Of a stretch of DNA of 49,024 bases, positions 32,984-41,199 are shown piece after piece. The notes under the pieces are model-generated. The model saw only the letters and a list, made by a program, of their open reading frames with translations. It did no database searches and had not been told where the DNA came from. The DNA lies in contig NZ_JAINUL010000001.1 in the NCBI RefSeq assembly GCF_020639365.1, positions 653,423 to 702,446 on the forward strand. Reading direction: 5' to 3'. The position numbers were made by a program, and so were the translations under genes. The stretch is from Streptomyces flavotricini (GTDB lineage: Bacteria; Actinomycetota; Actinomycetes; Streptomycetales; Streptomycetaceae). Position 1 is the stretch's first letter. Each line of letters begins with the position of its first letter.

Positions 32984-33045
32984 CCGTCGGCCAGGGGGGC
33001 TGCCTAGGCTGCCGGGGCTGCCGGGGGAAACAGCGAGTCGGACAG

Positions 33046-33369
33046 CGGGGAGGTTCGGATCACAGCGGCGGCGGCCCTCCGGCCTGGGAGACGTACCTGA
33101 TCGACGAGCTGCGGCCGCTGCTGGAGAGCGGGTACCGCGCCGGTACGGTTCGCGCCGTCGCGGGGCTTTCGATGGGCGGGCTCGGCGCGATGAAGCGGCG
33201 AGCCGGGCTTCCCGTACGACACCGCGGACGCCGCGGACGCCGCGGACGTGCGCCGGCGCGGCGTGTGGGAGCGCACGGCCCCCTCCACCGGGGCGTCCAC
33301 GCCCGGCCGTACCGGGAGCGCGAGCCGGTGTCCTCGTTCCCGGTGCTGATGGCGGCCGTCGGCGCCTGA
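33046..33369 (+). pseudogene. Remnant of a secreted esterase (mycolyltransferase-like alpha/beta hydrolase)
   Basis: The frame reads PPAWETYLIDELRPLLESGY, then GTVRAVAGLSMGGLGAMK, the helix and nucleophile elbow (G-L-S-M-G-G) of the esterase/antigen-85-like hydrolase family. Beyond the elbow the sequence degenerates: a 9-bp triplication lies at 33222-33248, and the expected continuation with the catalytic acid and His is absent. Nothing upstream supplies the N-terminal half. The frame ends at 33369, and no start is visible. This is a fragment left by deletions, and the remaining 32984-33045 holds only short G-rich repeats. Confidence 0.6.
33222..33248. repeat. Three perfect copies of a 9-bp repeat
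   Basis: CCGCGGACG occurs three times in tandem (33222, 33231, 33240), inside the esterase remnant. The length is a codon multiple, so the frame is unchanged. It looks like slippage in decaying sequence. Confidence 0.8.
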
Positions 33370-33382
33370 CCGGGGCGGTGGC

Positions 33383-34117
33383 TCAGCTCTCTGCCGGGGG
33401 TTCGAGCAGCTCGGGGCCGTTGTTGCGGACGCTGTTCACCGCGGTGGAGACCGCCCGTACGTCGAGGTGGCCGCCGGCCGGGGTGTGGAGCAGGGCCCGG
33501 AGGCCGTGTACGTCCTCGTGGGCGGGGTCCAGCCAGGCGTCGTGGTCTCGCGCGGCCACGGCCAGGGGCATGCGGGGGTGGATGCGGCCGGCCGCGTCGG
33601 TGGCCTCGGTCGTGATGATCGTCGTGGTGACGAGCCAGGCGGCCGGGTCGTCCTCGTCCGTCACGGCCGGGTCGCGCCAGAACTCGTACAGCCCGGCCAT
33701 GGCCATCACCGCGGCGTCCTGCGGAGCGATGAAGTACGGCTGCTTGTAGGCCTTCGCCGTGGCGGTGGCGGCCACGGGCTGCCACTCGTAGAAGCCGTCC
33801 GCGGGCAGCAGGCAGCGGCGCCGGGTGAAGGCCCGGCGGTAGGCGGGCTTCTCGTGCACCGTCTCCACCCGCGCGTTGATCATGCGGGCGCCCCCGTTCG
33901 GGTCCTTCGCCCAGGAGGGCACCAATCCCCACCTGAGGGTGCGCAGCCGGCGCTCCACCTCGCCCGTCTCGCGGTCGGGGCGTTCGAGGACCGCCCAGAC
34001 CTCGTCGGTGGGGGCCACGTTCCAGCTCGGTGCCAGCGTCTCCCGCGGGTCCCAGCGGGCCTCGAACAGGCCGGCCAGGTCCTCGGGGGCGCGGCTGGAG
34101 GCATATCGACCGCACAT
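33383..34117 (-). CDS. SRAP-family protein (YedK/HMCES-like)
   Basis: This 244-residue protein is a SOS-response-associated peptidase-type protein, which protects abasic sites in single-stranded DNA by forming a thiazolidine link through its N-terminal Cys. The start is set by chemistry: MCGRYASS at 34117 leaves Cys2 as the N terminus after Met removal, whereas the GTG at 34126 would not. Other conserved residues are in SWNVAPT, ARMINARVETV (Asn), LLPADGFYEWQP (Glu) and RIHPRMPLA (His). It is divergent from the DD-carboxypeptidase gene, whose 5' end appears to be lost at this junction. Confidence 0.92.
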   Translation of the reverse strand: MCGRYASSRAPEDLAGLFEARWDPRETLAPSWNVAPTDEVWAVLERPDRETGEVERRLRTLRWGLVPSWAKDPNGGARMINARVETVHEKPAYRRAFTRRRCLLPADGFYEWQPVAATATAKAYKQPYFIAPQDAAVMAMAGLYEFWRDPAVTDEDDPAAWLVTTTIITTEATDAAGRIHPRMPLAVAARDHDAWLDPAHEDVHGLRALLHTPAGGHLDVRAVSTAVNSVRNNGPELLEPPAES

Positions 34118-34293
34118 GGCATCCACTGTCCCACCGCGCGGGCCCTTCCGGCTCCGCTCGCCTGCGCGCCGCGCCGCGCCGCCCCCGCCGGGACCGGCCT
34201 CCGCCGTGCTCCCCGACCCCGTCCCCGACCCCCTCCTCGACCCCGTCCCCCTCGCCGTACGGGGCCGCGCTCGATCCGCGCATCGCCGAGATC

Positions 34294-35739
34294 ATGCGCA
34301 AGCCCGAGTACCGGCACGCCCAGTGGGGCCTCCTGCAGACCGAGCCCGCCGGCGGACGCGTGCTGCGCAGCCTCTTCCCCGGCCAGTTCTTCATCCCCGG
34401 CTCCACCGCGAAGCTCTTCGCGGTCTCCGGCACCTGGCGCACCCTCGGCACCGACCACCGCTTCGTCACCCCGGTCTACGCCGTGGGACAGCGCGCCGGC
34501 GCCACGCTCACCGGCGACCTCGACCTCGTCGCCCAGGGCGACCTCACCCTCGGCGGCCGCACCCGCCCCGACGGCACCATCGCCTACACCGACCTCGACC
34601 ACACCTACGCCAACGACTTCCCCGGCGCGACCCTCACCCCCGAGAACCCCCTCGCCGGCATCGACCAGCTCGCGCGGCAGGTCCGCGACTCCGGGATCAC
34701 CCGCGTCGACGGCGACGTCATCGTCGACAGCCGCCTCTTCGGCCCCGATCCGGTCCTCGACCCCACCCCGACCCCCCTGATCGTCAACGACAACCTCATC
34801 GACCTCCTCACCACGCCCGGGGACCGGGCCGGCGCCGACGCCCGGCTCGACTGGCGGCCGAAGGCCGCCCCGTACGCCGTCACCTCCACGGTCAAGACCG
34901 TCGCAGCCGGCGAGCCCACGAACGTCACCGTGACCGCCACCGACGGCGGCACCCGGATCCGGCTCTCCGGCACCATCGCCGCCGACGCCGCGCCCCTGCT
35001 GCGCACCAGCCCGATCACGGATCCGGCCGCGTTCGGCCGGACCGCGCTCATCGAGGCCCTCGCCCGGGCCGGCGTACGGGTCACCGCGGATCCGGCCGGA
35101 CCCAACCCGGCCGCCCGGCTCCCGCGCGACTACGCCGGCCGCCCGCGGGTGGCCGAGTACACCTCACCCCCGTACGAGCAGTACGCCAAGCTGATCCTCA
35201 AGGTCAGCCACAACCTGGGCGCCAACCTCGGCATCTGCCTGATGGCCGTCTCCGCCGGCAGCAAGCAGTGCGAGGACGGATTCCCGGTGCTCGCCGCCTT
35301 CCTGGACCGGGCCGGAGTCGACCGCAGGCAGGCGGAGCTCATGGACGGCCGGGGCGGCAACCCCGCCGACCGGGCCACGCCGCAGGCCCTGGTGCAGATG
35401 CTGGCGTACTGGCAGCGCACCCCGGACGCGCGGCTCTTCCGGGAGGCCCTGCCCGTCCTCGGCGTGGACGGGCTGCTCGCCGACAACTGCCGCAGCTGCC
35501 CGGCGCGCGGGAAGGTGTTCGCGAAGACCGGCGCGGCCGTCGGCGGGGACGCCCTCAACGACCGGCTCGCCGTGGGCGCCATCACCATCGCCGGCTACCT
35601 CGACAAGGGCGGAGGCCGCTTCGACCCCTTCTACGCGGGCGTCAACGGGGCCGCCACCGCGACCGCGAACCCCGCCGGCATCCTCTCCATCGCCAACGAC
35701 CTCGCCCTGATCGCCGCCTACCTCCAGGAATCGCCCTGA
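34294..35739 (+). CDS. D-alanyl-D-alanine carboxypeptidase/endopeptidase (S13, PBP4-type), 5' end doubtful
   Basis: The visible catalytic part is complete: SxxK in IPGSTAKLFAVSG, SxN in LILKVSHNLGANLG, and KTG in KVFAKTGAAVGGD. The insert domain typical of DacB (LDLVAQGDLTLGG, TYANDFPGATLTPENPLA, DPTPTPLIVNDNLIDLL) is present. These enzymes trim peptidoglycan stems outside the membrane and need an export signal. Homologous sequence continues upstream through a Pro/Ser-rich stretch to about 34190. Between 34117 and 34294 there is no in-frame ATG, GTG or TTG and no hydrophobic segment, and the nearest GTG (34030) lies antisense inside the SRAP gene. ATG 34294 is therefore only a placeholder; the gene is probably 5'-truncated. 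Confidence 0.7.
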   Translation: MRKPEYRHAQWGLLQTEPAGGRVLRSLFPGQFFIPGSTAKLFAVSGTWRTLGTDHRFVTPVYAVGQRAGATLTGDLDLVAQGDLTLGGRTRPDGTIAYTDLDHTYANDFPGATLTPENPLAGIDQLARQVRDSGITRVDGDVIVDSRLFGPDPVLDPTPTPLIVNDNLIDLLTTPGDRAGADARLDWRPKAAPYAVTSTVKTVAAGEPTNVTVTATDGGTRIRLSGTIAADAAPLLRTSPITDPAAFGRTALIEALARAGVRVTADPAGPNPAARLPRDYAGRPRVAEYTSPPYEQYAKLILKVSHNLGANLGICLMAVSAGSKQCEDGFPVLAAFLDRAGVDRRQAELMDGRGGNPADRATPQALVQMLAYWQRTPDARLFREALPVLGVDGLLADNCRSCPARGKVFAKTGAAVGGDALNDRLAVGAITIAGYLDKGGGRFDPFYAGVNGAATATANPAGILSIANDLALIAAYLQESP

Positions 35740-37610
35740 CGCGGTGAGGGGGGTGAAGGGGGTGCGGGTGAGTCGGGTGCGGGGCCCTCGTCGAGGAAAC
35801 CGCCCGACTGGTGCTGCCACAGCTTCGCGTACGTGCCCTCCCGGGCGAGCAGCTCGTGGTGCGTGCCCTGTTCGACGATGCGGCCGCGGTCGAGGACGAC
35901 GAGCCGGTCCATGTGCGCCACCGTGCTCAACCGGTGCGCGACCACGAGGGCGGTCCGCCCCTCCATGAGCCGCCACAGCGCCTCCTGTACGAGGATCTCG
36001 CTCTCGGAGTCCAGCGCGCTGGTCGCCTCGTCCAGCAGCAGGATCGGCGCGTCGCGCAGGATCGCCCGGGCCAGCGCGACCCGCTGGCGCTGCCCGCCGG
36101 ACAGCTTGACCCCGCGCTCGCCGACCATCGTGTCGAGGCCCTCGGGCAGCGCGTCGGCGAACTCCGTGACGTGCGCCGCCTCGGCCGCGCGCCGGATCTC
36201 GGCCTCGGTGGCCCCGGGCCGGGCGAACGCGATGTTCTCCCGCAGGGTGCGGTGGAACATCGCCGGGTCCTGCGGCACGTACGCCATCAGACCGCGCAGG
36301 TCGCGCTGGCGCAGCTTGCTGATGTCCCGGCCGCCGATCAGGATCCGGCCCGCGTCGACGTCCGTCATCCGCAGCAGCAGCCGGGTGAGGGTGGTCTTGC
36401 CGCCGCCGGAGCGGCCCACGAGCCCGATCTTCGCCCCGCCGGGCACGTCCAGGTCCAGCCCCTCGAAGAGCGGCTCCGCGCCCGCGTGGGCGAAGTCCAC
36501 CTTCTCGAAGCAGACCTCGCCGGCCCGGTCCGGCTCCGGCACCGGCTCCGGGGACCGCGGCTCGAGTACGGTCGCCGGCGTCAGCAGCAGCTGCGTGAAC
36601 TGCGCGGCCTCCGTCATCGAGCTCTCCAGGCGGCGGTAGATCTGGTTGAACTCGAACATGATCCGGGTGGCGTTGGAGAAGTACGTGAACGCGACCACGA
36701 CCGCCTCCACACCGTGCCCGCCGCCGGCCGCGCCCGGGCTGCCGCTCCCGGCGATCGTGACGGCGATCAGCAGGCCCAGCGCGTTGGTCACCACCGACAT
36801 CGGCGCGACGACCGTGTCGATGCGCAGGTTGCCGTAGTCCCACGAGCGCAGGGTGAGCGCGCGCGAGTGCGCGACCCGGGACCGGTGCTCGGCGGCCTCG
36901 CGCTCCTCCGCGGCGAACGCCCGGACCGTGTCCATGTTCATCAGGCTGTCGGAGACGTGCCCCGACACCCGGGCGATCGCCTCCTCGCGCCGGTCCACGA
37001 GCGCCTGGCGGCGCCGGACGAGGGGCAGCACGCACGCCCCCGTCACCGCGATCATGACCAGGAGCGCCACCACGAGCAGCGGTTCGTAGCGCCAGAGCAC
37101 CACGGACCCGAACAGCAGCGGCACGAACCGGCCCACGACCGAGAAGGTCAGCGCGTCGACGAACTCCTCGAAGCGGGAGGCGAAGCTCAGCACCCGCTTG
37201 GTCAGCGACCCGGCGAAGTTGTCGTGGAAGAACGCGGCGTCCTTCGCGAACAGCTCCTCCATGCCGACGATGTACAGCCGCTCGATGCCGAGGGCGTCGA
37301 CCCGGTTCAGGCAGTGCAGGCCGAGGCGCCAGGACGCCTCGGAGAGCAGCAGCACGCCGGCGAAGCCCAGGACGTACGGGAGCGCGGCGCCCAGCCCGAT
37401 GCCGGCGGCGTCGTCGTCGGCGATGCGGCCGACGAGCTTGGCGACGACGAGCGGGGCGATGTAGTTGATGCCGATGTTGCCGATGGCCGGCATCAGCATG
37501 GCGGGAGCCGTCAGCCGGCGCAGCCGCGCCAGCTCCCGTCCGTAGTAGCGGAGTGCGAGGACCACCGGCCCTCTGCCTGGCGGACCCCCTCGTGACACGG
37601 ACGCTTTCAT
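35718..37610 (-). CDS. ABC exporter, fused membrane and ATPase domains
   Basis: This 630-residue protein is a half-size exporter that should work as a homodimer. Six membrane segments lie in residues 30-320 (for example LTAPAMLMPAIGNIGINYIA). The ATPase has Walker A in LVGRSGGGKTTLTRLLL, the Q loop in MAYVPQDPAMFHR, the signature VKLSGGQRQRVALAR, Walker B in PILLLDEATSALDS and the H loop VVAHRLST. The catalytic Glu follows Walker B, so it should be active. The exported molecule is unknown. It overlaps the end of the convergent S13 gene by 22 bp. A Gly-rich insert near residue 275 is loop material. Confidence 0.92.
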   Translation of the reverse strand: MKASVSRGGPPGRGPVVLALRYYGRELARLRRLTAPAMLMPAIGNIGINYIAPLVVAKLVGRIADDDAAGIGLGAALPYVLGFAGVLLLSEASWRLGLHCLNRVDALGIERLYIVGMEELFAKDAAFFHDNFAGSLTKRVLSFASRFEEFVDALTFSVVGRFVPLLFGSVVLWRYEPLLVVALLVMIAVTGACVLPLVRRRQALVDRREEAIARVSGHVSDSLMNMDTVRAFAAEEREAAEHRSRVAHSRALTLRSWDYGNLRIDTVVAPMSVVTNALGLLIAVTIAGSGSPGAAGGGHGVEAVVVAFTYFSNATRIMFEFNQIYRRLESSMTEAAQFTQLLLTPATVLEPRSPEPVPEPDRAGEVCFEKVDFAHAGAEPLFEGLDLDVPGGAKIGLVGRSGGGKTTLTRLLLRMTDVDAGRILIGGRDISKLRQRDLRGLMAYVPQDPAMFHRTLRENIAFARPGATEAEIRRAAEAAHVTEFADALPEGLDTMVGERGVKLSGGQRQRVALARAILRDAPILLLDEATSALDSESEILVQEALWRLMEGRTALVVAHRLSTVAHMDRLVVLDRGRIVEQGTHHELLAREGTYAKLWQHQSGGFLDEGPAPDSPAPPSPPSPRQGDSWR

Positions 37611-37703
37611 GGCCACCCTACGCAGTCGCTCGATTACGGAGCTCGCAGTCTCCCGCGACGCCCTCCGCGCCGTCCAAGCGTTTTCCGTGTGGGTGACAAC
37701 CGC

Positions 37704-37724
37704 CCGAAAGACACGGCCTAGCCG
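37704..37724. repeat. Solo 21-bp copy of the MITE end
   Basis: The 21 bases at 37704-37724 are the exact reverse complement of 24683-24703, the left end of the MITE-like element plus its flank, including the shared CTAG. Here too the TAG is the stop codon of the neighbouring gene. CCGTGT at 37685-37690 could be the other end of an eroded copy. The rest of 37611-37703 is promoter-like space for the ABC exporter. Confidence 0.7.
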
Positions 37725-38938
37725 CCCGGAGTGAAGGTCACCGGGAGGGTCAGGGGGCCGCGCAGGCCGCCGGGGCGCCAGGGGATCTCCGCCGGGGGGA
37801 CCGCCAGGGCGAGTCCGGGCAGGCGGCGCAGGGCGGTGCCGATCGCGATCTGACCCTCCAGACGGGCCAGCGGAGCGCCCAGGCAGTAGTGGATGCCGTG
37901 CCCGAACGCCAGGTGCGCGTTGTCCGGCCGGGTGATGTCCAGGCGGTCGGGATCCGGGAACCGCTCCGGGTCGCGGTCGGCGACGGCCGAGCCGATCAGC
38001 ACCGTCGCGCCGCGCGGGACGCGCACGCCCGCGATCTCCACGTCCTCCCGCGCGAAGCGGGCGATGCCGGGGCTGACCGGGCCGTCGAAGCGCAGGAACT
38101 CCTCGATCGCGCCCGGCAGCAGCCCGGGGTCGGAGCGCAGCCGGTCCAGCTGGTCGGGGTGGGCGAGCAGCATGGCGATGCCGCCGCCGATCAGGTTGAC
38201 CGTGGTGATGTAGCCGGCGGCCAGCAGCAGGAACACCATGGCGACCAACTCGTCCTCGGACAGCCGCGCTTCCTCGTCCCGGGCGGTGATCAGGGCGCTG
38301 AGCAGGTCCTCGCCGGGCTCCGCCCGCTTGGCGCCGATGAGTTCGCCGGCGTACCCGCGCATGTGCCGCCACGCCTCGTTCACCACGGCCGGATCCGGCG
38401 GCTCCGCACCCCGCATGATCATGCGGTCGGTCCAGTGCTGGAACTCGTGCCGCTCGTCCACCGGTACGCCGAGCAGTTCGCTGATCACCGTGACCGGCAG
38501 CGGCAGCGCGAAGTCCTCGATGAGATCGGCACGGCCGTCCGCGACGACCGCGTCCAGCAGCCGGTCGGTGACCGCCTGGATCCGCGGCCGCATCTGCGCC
38601 ACCCGGCGCGCGGTGAACGCCTTGGAGACCAGGCGGCGCAGGCGCGTGTGGTCGGGCGGATCGCTGCGCAGCATGTTGCCGAGCATCGACTCGCGCTCCG
38701 TGTCGGGCAGCTGCTGCAGGAGCCGGATGTCGGCGGCGTCGCGCACGTCGCTGCTGAGGCGGGAGTCGGACAGGGCCGCGAGCCCGTCCTCGTAGCGCGT
38801 GACGAGCCAGGCCTCCAGAGCCCCCGCGATGACGACCCGGCGCACCGGGCCGTCCTCGCGCAGCTGCCGGTACAGCGGGAACGGGTCCGCGACGAAGGCC
38901 GGGTCGCCGTAGGGGAGGAGTACCGGCTGCTCGCTCAC
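37718..38938 (-). CDS. Cytochrome P450 coupled to an FAD monooxygenase
   Basis: This 406-residue P450 has ExxR in AIEEFLRFDGPV and the haem loop HLAFGHGIHYCLGAPLARLE. The I helix reads LLAAGYITTVNLIGG, so the acidic residue normally before the conserved Thr (AGxE/DT) is Ile. This is uncommon and affects proton delivery, so the enzyme may use an unusual substrate-assisted route or peroxide. GTG at 38938 overlaps the monooxygenase stop as GTGA. Both are transcribed leftward from one promoter region. The last codon and the stop abut the solo MITE end. Confidence 0.92.
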   Translation of the reverse strand: MSEQPVLLPYGDPAFVADPFPLYRQLREDGPVRRVVIAGALEAWLVTRYEDGLAALSDSRLSSDVRDAADIRLLQQLPDTERESMLGNMLRSDPPDHTRLRRLVSKAFTARRVAQMRPRIQAVTDRLLDAVVADGRADLIEDFALPLPVTVISELLGVPVDERHEFQHWTDRMIMRGAEPPDPAVVNEAWRHMRGYAGELIGAKRAEPGEDLLSALITARDEEARLSEDELVAMVFLLLAAGYITTVNLIGGGIAMLLAHPDQLDRLRSDPGLLPGAIEEFLRFDGPVSPGIARFAREDVEIAGVRVPRGATVLIGSAVADRDPERFPDPDRLDITRPDNAHLAFGHGIHYCLGAPLARLEGQIAIGTALRRLPGLALAVPPAEIPWRPGGLRGPLTLPVTFTPGG

Positions 38939-40203
38939 GCCACCTCCCGCACCGCGTCGCCGCCGCGCAGCGACTGCGCAGGCGGCCGCTCGCGCAGCGC
39001 CCCGTACCCGATGAAGTAGGCCGGCACCCGGTTCAGCCACCGGGAGTCGGTGACGAGCTCGGTGAGCCGCTTGGCCCGCCGGGGATGGCCGAACGCGGCG
39101 CGGCCGGCCAGCAGCGGCTCGATCACCTGGGCGTGGGCCATGCGCTGCATGCCCTGCGTCGCCACCGTCGTGGGCATGCGGCGGAGCTGTACGCGGCGTA
39201 CGTCGTGCAGCCCCACGGTGCCCTCGCGCAGCGGGCGCACCAAGTGGCGGGCCGCGGCCACCGCGTCCTGCACGGCGAGGTTGATGCCGATGCCGAACAC
39301 CGGCGACATGGCGTGGGCGGCGTCGCCGATGCACAGCAGCCCCGGCCGGTGCCAGCGGCGCAGCCGGTCCAGCCGTACGTCGAGCAGCTTGACCTCGTCC
39401 CAGGAGGTGACGGAGTGCGCCCGGTCGGCCAGCCACGGCACGGCGTCCGCGAACTGGTCCATGAACCGGTCCACGCCCTCCGCGCGGCGCTCGGCATCGG
39501 TCCCCTTGGGGATGAGCCCCGCGATCTGCCAGTAGTCGCCGCGGTCGATGAGCGCGCTGAAGAACCGCTCGCCCAGGCCCCCCACGAGCCCGCTGGGATC
39601 GTCCTCGCGGCGCGGCAGCCGGAACCACCAGGCGTCCATCGGGCAGGGGAAGCCCTCCAGGCCGAGCTCGGGCAGCACCCGGGCGAAGGACCCGCGGCCG
39701 TCGCAGGCCACGGTCAGCGCGGCCCGGAGCTCGCCGGCGGCGCCGTCCGCCGTGCGGTACCGCACGCCCGTGACCCGGCCGCGCTCCATCAGGAAGGACG
39801 TGGCCTCCGTGTTCATGAGCAGCCGGAAGGTCGGCTCCTTGCGCGCCTCGTCGGCGAGCAGGTCGAGCAGGTCCCACTGCGGGACCATCGCGATGTAGTT
39901 GTACTTGCCGTGGAGCGCGGCGATGTTCCCGACCGTGACGAGCGTGCGGTCGGGCCCGATCGGCAGCTGCACCGAGGTCACCCGCCGCTGCGGCAGCTGG
40001 GCGAACCGCTCGGCGAGGCCGATGTCGTCCAGCAGGGACAAGGTCGACGGGTGCACGGTGTCGCCGCGGAAATCGCGCAGGAAGTCACCGTGTTTCTCCA
40101 GCACGGTGACCTCCACCCCGGCCCGGGCCAGCAGCAGGCCCAGCACCATTCCGGCGGGCCCGCCTCCCACCACACAGCAGGCCGTACGCTCCACGGCAAC
40201 CAC
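38935..40203 (-). CDS. FAD-dependent monooxygenase, first gene of a two-gene oxidation operon
   Basis: This 422-residue protein is a class A flavoprotein monooxygenase of the PHBH-like group. CCVVGGGPAGMVLGLLLARA binds FAD, DGRGSFARVLPELGL is the DG motif, and LLCIGDAAHAMSPVFGIGIN the GD motif. VHPSTLSLLDDIGLAERFAQ and QWDLLDLLADEA are typical of the MhpA/ubiH-like branch. Two GTG starts are possible (40203 and 40194). It is followed without a gap by a P450, so the two probably act on the same molecule. Its promoter region is interrupted by an IS 31 bp upstream. Confidence 0.9.
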   Translation of the reverse strand: MVAVERTACCVVGGGPAGMVLGLLLARAGVEVTVLEKHGDFLRDFRGDTVHPSTLSLLDDIGLAERFAQLPQRRVTSVQLPIGPDRTLVTVGNIAALHGKYNYIAMVPQWDLLDLLADEARKEPTFRLLMNTEATSFLMERGRVTGVRYRTADGAAGELRAALTVACDGRGSFARVLPELGLEGFPCPMDAWWFRLPRREDDPSGLVGGLGERFFSALIDRGDYWQIAGLIPKGTDAERRAEGVDRFMDQFADAVPWLADRAHSVTSWDEVKLLDVRLDRLRRWHRPGLLCIGDAAHAMSPVFGIGINLAVQDAVAAARHLVRPLREGTVGLHDVRRVQLRRMPTTVATQGMQRMAHAQVIEPLLAGRAAFGHPRRAKRLTELVTDSRWLNRVPAYFIGYGALRERPPAQSLRGGDAVREVA

Positions 40204-40230
40204 GTCCCTTCGCCGGCATCGGATACGTCC

Positions 40231-40234
40231 CTAG
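40231..40234. repeat. CTAG target copy, left of the IS
   Basis: CTAG at 40231-40234 is repeated at 41127-41130 on the other side of the element, the expected target duplication. Joined, the flanks form ATACGTCCCTAGGACGTAT, an 8-3-8 palindrome. Confidence 0.75.
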
Positions 40235-41126
40235 GAGTTGTCGTCAAAGTGTCAGACCCACATCAGGATCGATGCGAGGGTGACGGCTGCCTTGTAGGAC
40301 TGGGCGGTCTTGTCGTAGCGGGTGGCGATGCCTCGCCACTGCTTGAGGTGGTTGAAGCACCGTTCCACGACGTTGCGGTGCTTGTAGACGTCCTTGTCGA
40401 AGACCGTGGGGCGGCCGCCGAGGCTGCCCTTGCGGGCCCGGTTGCGCACCTGGTCGGCCCGTTCGGGGATGGTGTGCCTGATGCCGCGACGCCGCAGCCA
40501 GGTGCGGATCGCCTTCGAGCTGTAGCCCTTGTCGCCGATGACGTGATCGGGCCTGGTCCGAGGCCGGCCCGGACCGAGGCGGGGCACCCGGATGGCGTCC
40601 ATCACCGTGGTGAACTGCGTGCAGTCGTTGGTGTTCCCGCCGGTCAGGACGAACGTGAGGGGGCGGCCGACGGCGTCGCAGGCGAGGTGGATCTTGCTGG
40701 TCAGTCCGCCTCGGGACCGTCCGAGGGCCGGGCTTTGGTGCCCCCTTTTCGGGCCCCGGCGGCGTGCTGGTGGGCGCGGACGATGGTGGAGTCGACGGAC
40801 ACCAGCCAGTCGATGTCGCCCGCGGCGTCCGCCTTCGCCTGGGCGGCCTGCAGCATCCGGTCGAACGTGCCGTCCGCCGCCCAGCGGCGGAAGCGGGTGT
40901 GGAGGCTGGTCCACGGGCCGTATCGCTCGGGCACGTCCCGCCAGGGGACACCGGTACGGAACTTCCACACGATCCCGTTGAGGACCATCCGGTCGTCCAG
41001 CCGGGGCCGCCCCAGCGCAGGCCGGGGCAGCAACGGGCGTATGAGGTCCCACTCGGCATCAGACAGTTCATGGCGACGTATCACCACCCCATGATCCACA
41101 ATCCAAGATCACTTTGACGACAGGCT
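40235..41126. mobile_element. IS5-family insertion sequence, about 892 bp
   Basis: The ends are inverted repeats sharing TGTCGTCAAAGTG (left from 40239, right as CACTTTGACGACA ending 41123). The element is flanked by CTAG on both sides. It carries an IS5/IS427-group transposase in two overlapping frames. The sequence looks intact, so it may be recent and active. It sits between an FAD-monooxygenase operon and a MerR/methyltransferase operon. Confidence 0.88.
40252..41099 (-). CDS. IS5/IS427-group transposase made by a -1 frameshift (orfA 40701-41099, orfB to 40252)
   Basis: The first frame (132 residues, MDHGVVIRRHELSDAEWDLI then RPRLDDRMVLNGIVWKFRTG) gives the N-terminal domain and the first catalytic Asp (WLVSVDSTIVRAH). 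The second frame gives the rest: LTSKIHLACDAVGRPLTFVL, the second Asp in DHVIGDKGYSSK and the Glu in KHRNVVERCFNHLKQW, completing DDE. OrfB is -1 to orfA. The transition can occur at AAAAGGGGG (complement of 40741-40749), where a Lys codon can slip back by one. The fused product is about 282 residues. Confidence 0.85.
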
Positions 41127-41130
41127 CTAG
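41127..41130. repeat. CTAG target copy, right of the IS
   Basis: CTAG at 41127-41130 matches 40231-40234. If the duplication is 3 bp (TAG), the element gains one base and its right end begins GAGCC against GAGTT on the left. Confidence 0.75.
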
Positions 41131-41157
41131 GACGTATACCGCACCCGCGGCGCCGGA

Positions 41158-41178
41158 CGCGTCAACGGCGAAGACGCG
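41158..41178. terminator. 6-bp hairpin after the methyltransferase gene
   Basis: CGCGTC (41158-41163) and GACGCG (41173-41178) form a stem with a 9-nt loop, 22 bp past the methyltransferase stop (transcribed leftward) and 31 bp from the IS. It is a plausible end for that operon. Confidence 0.4.
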
Positions 41179-41199
41179 CCGCGAAGGAGGCGGGACCTC

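Noticed and set aside
35811..37595. A 594-codon frame opposite the ABC exporter
   Set aside because: Antisense shadow rich in Arg, Gln, His and Val; the exporter on the other strand has all ATPase motifs.
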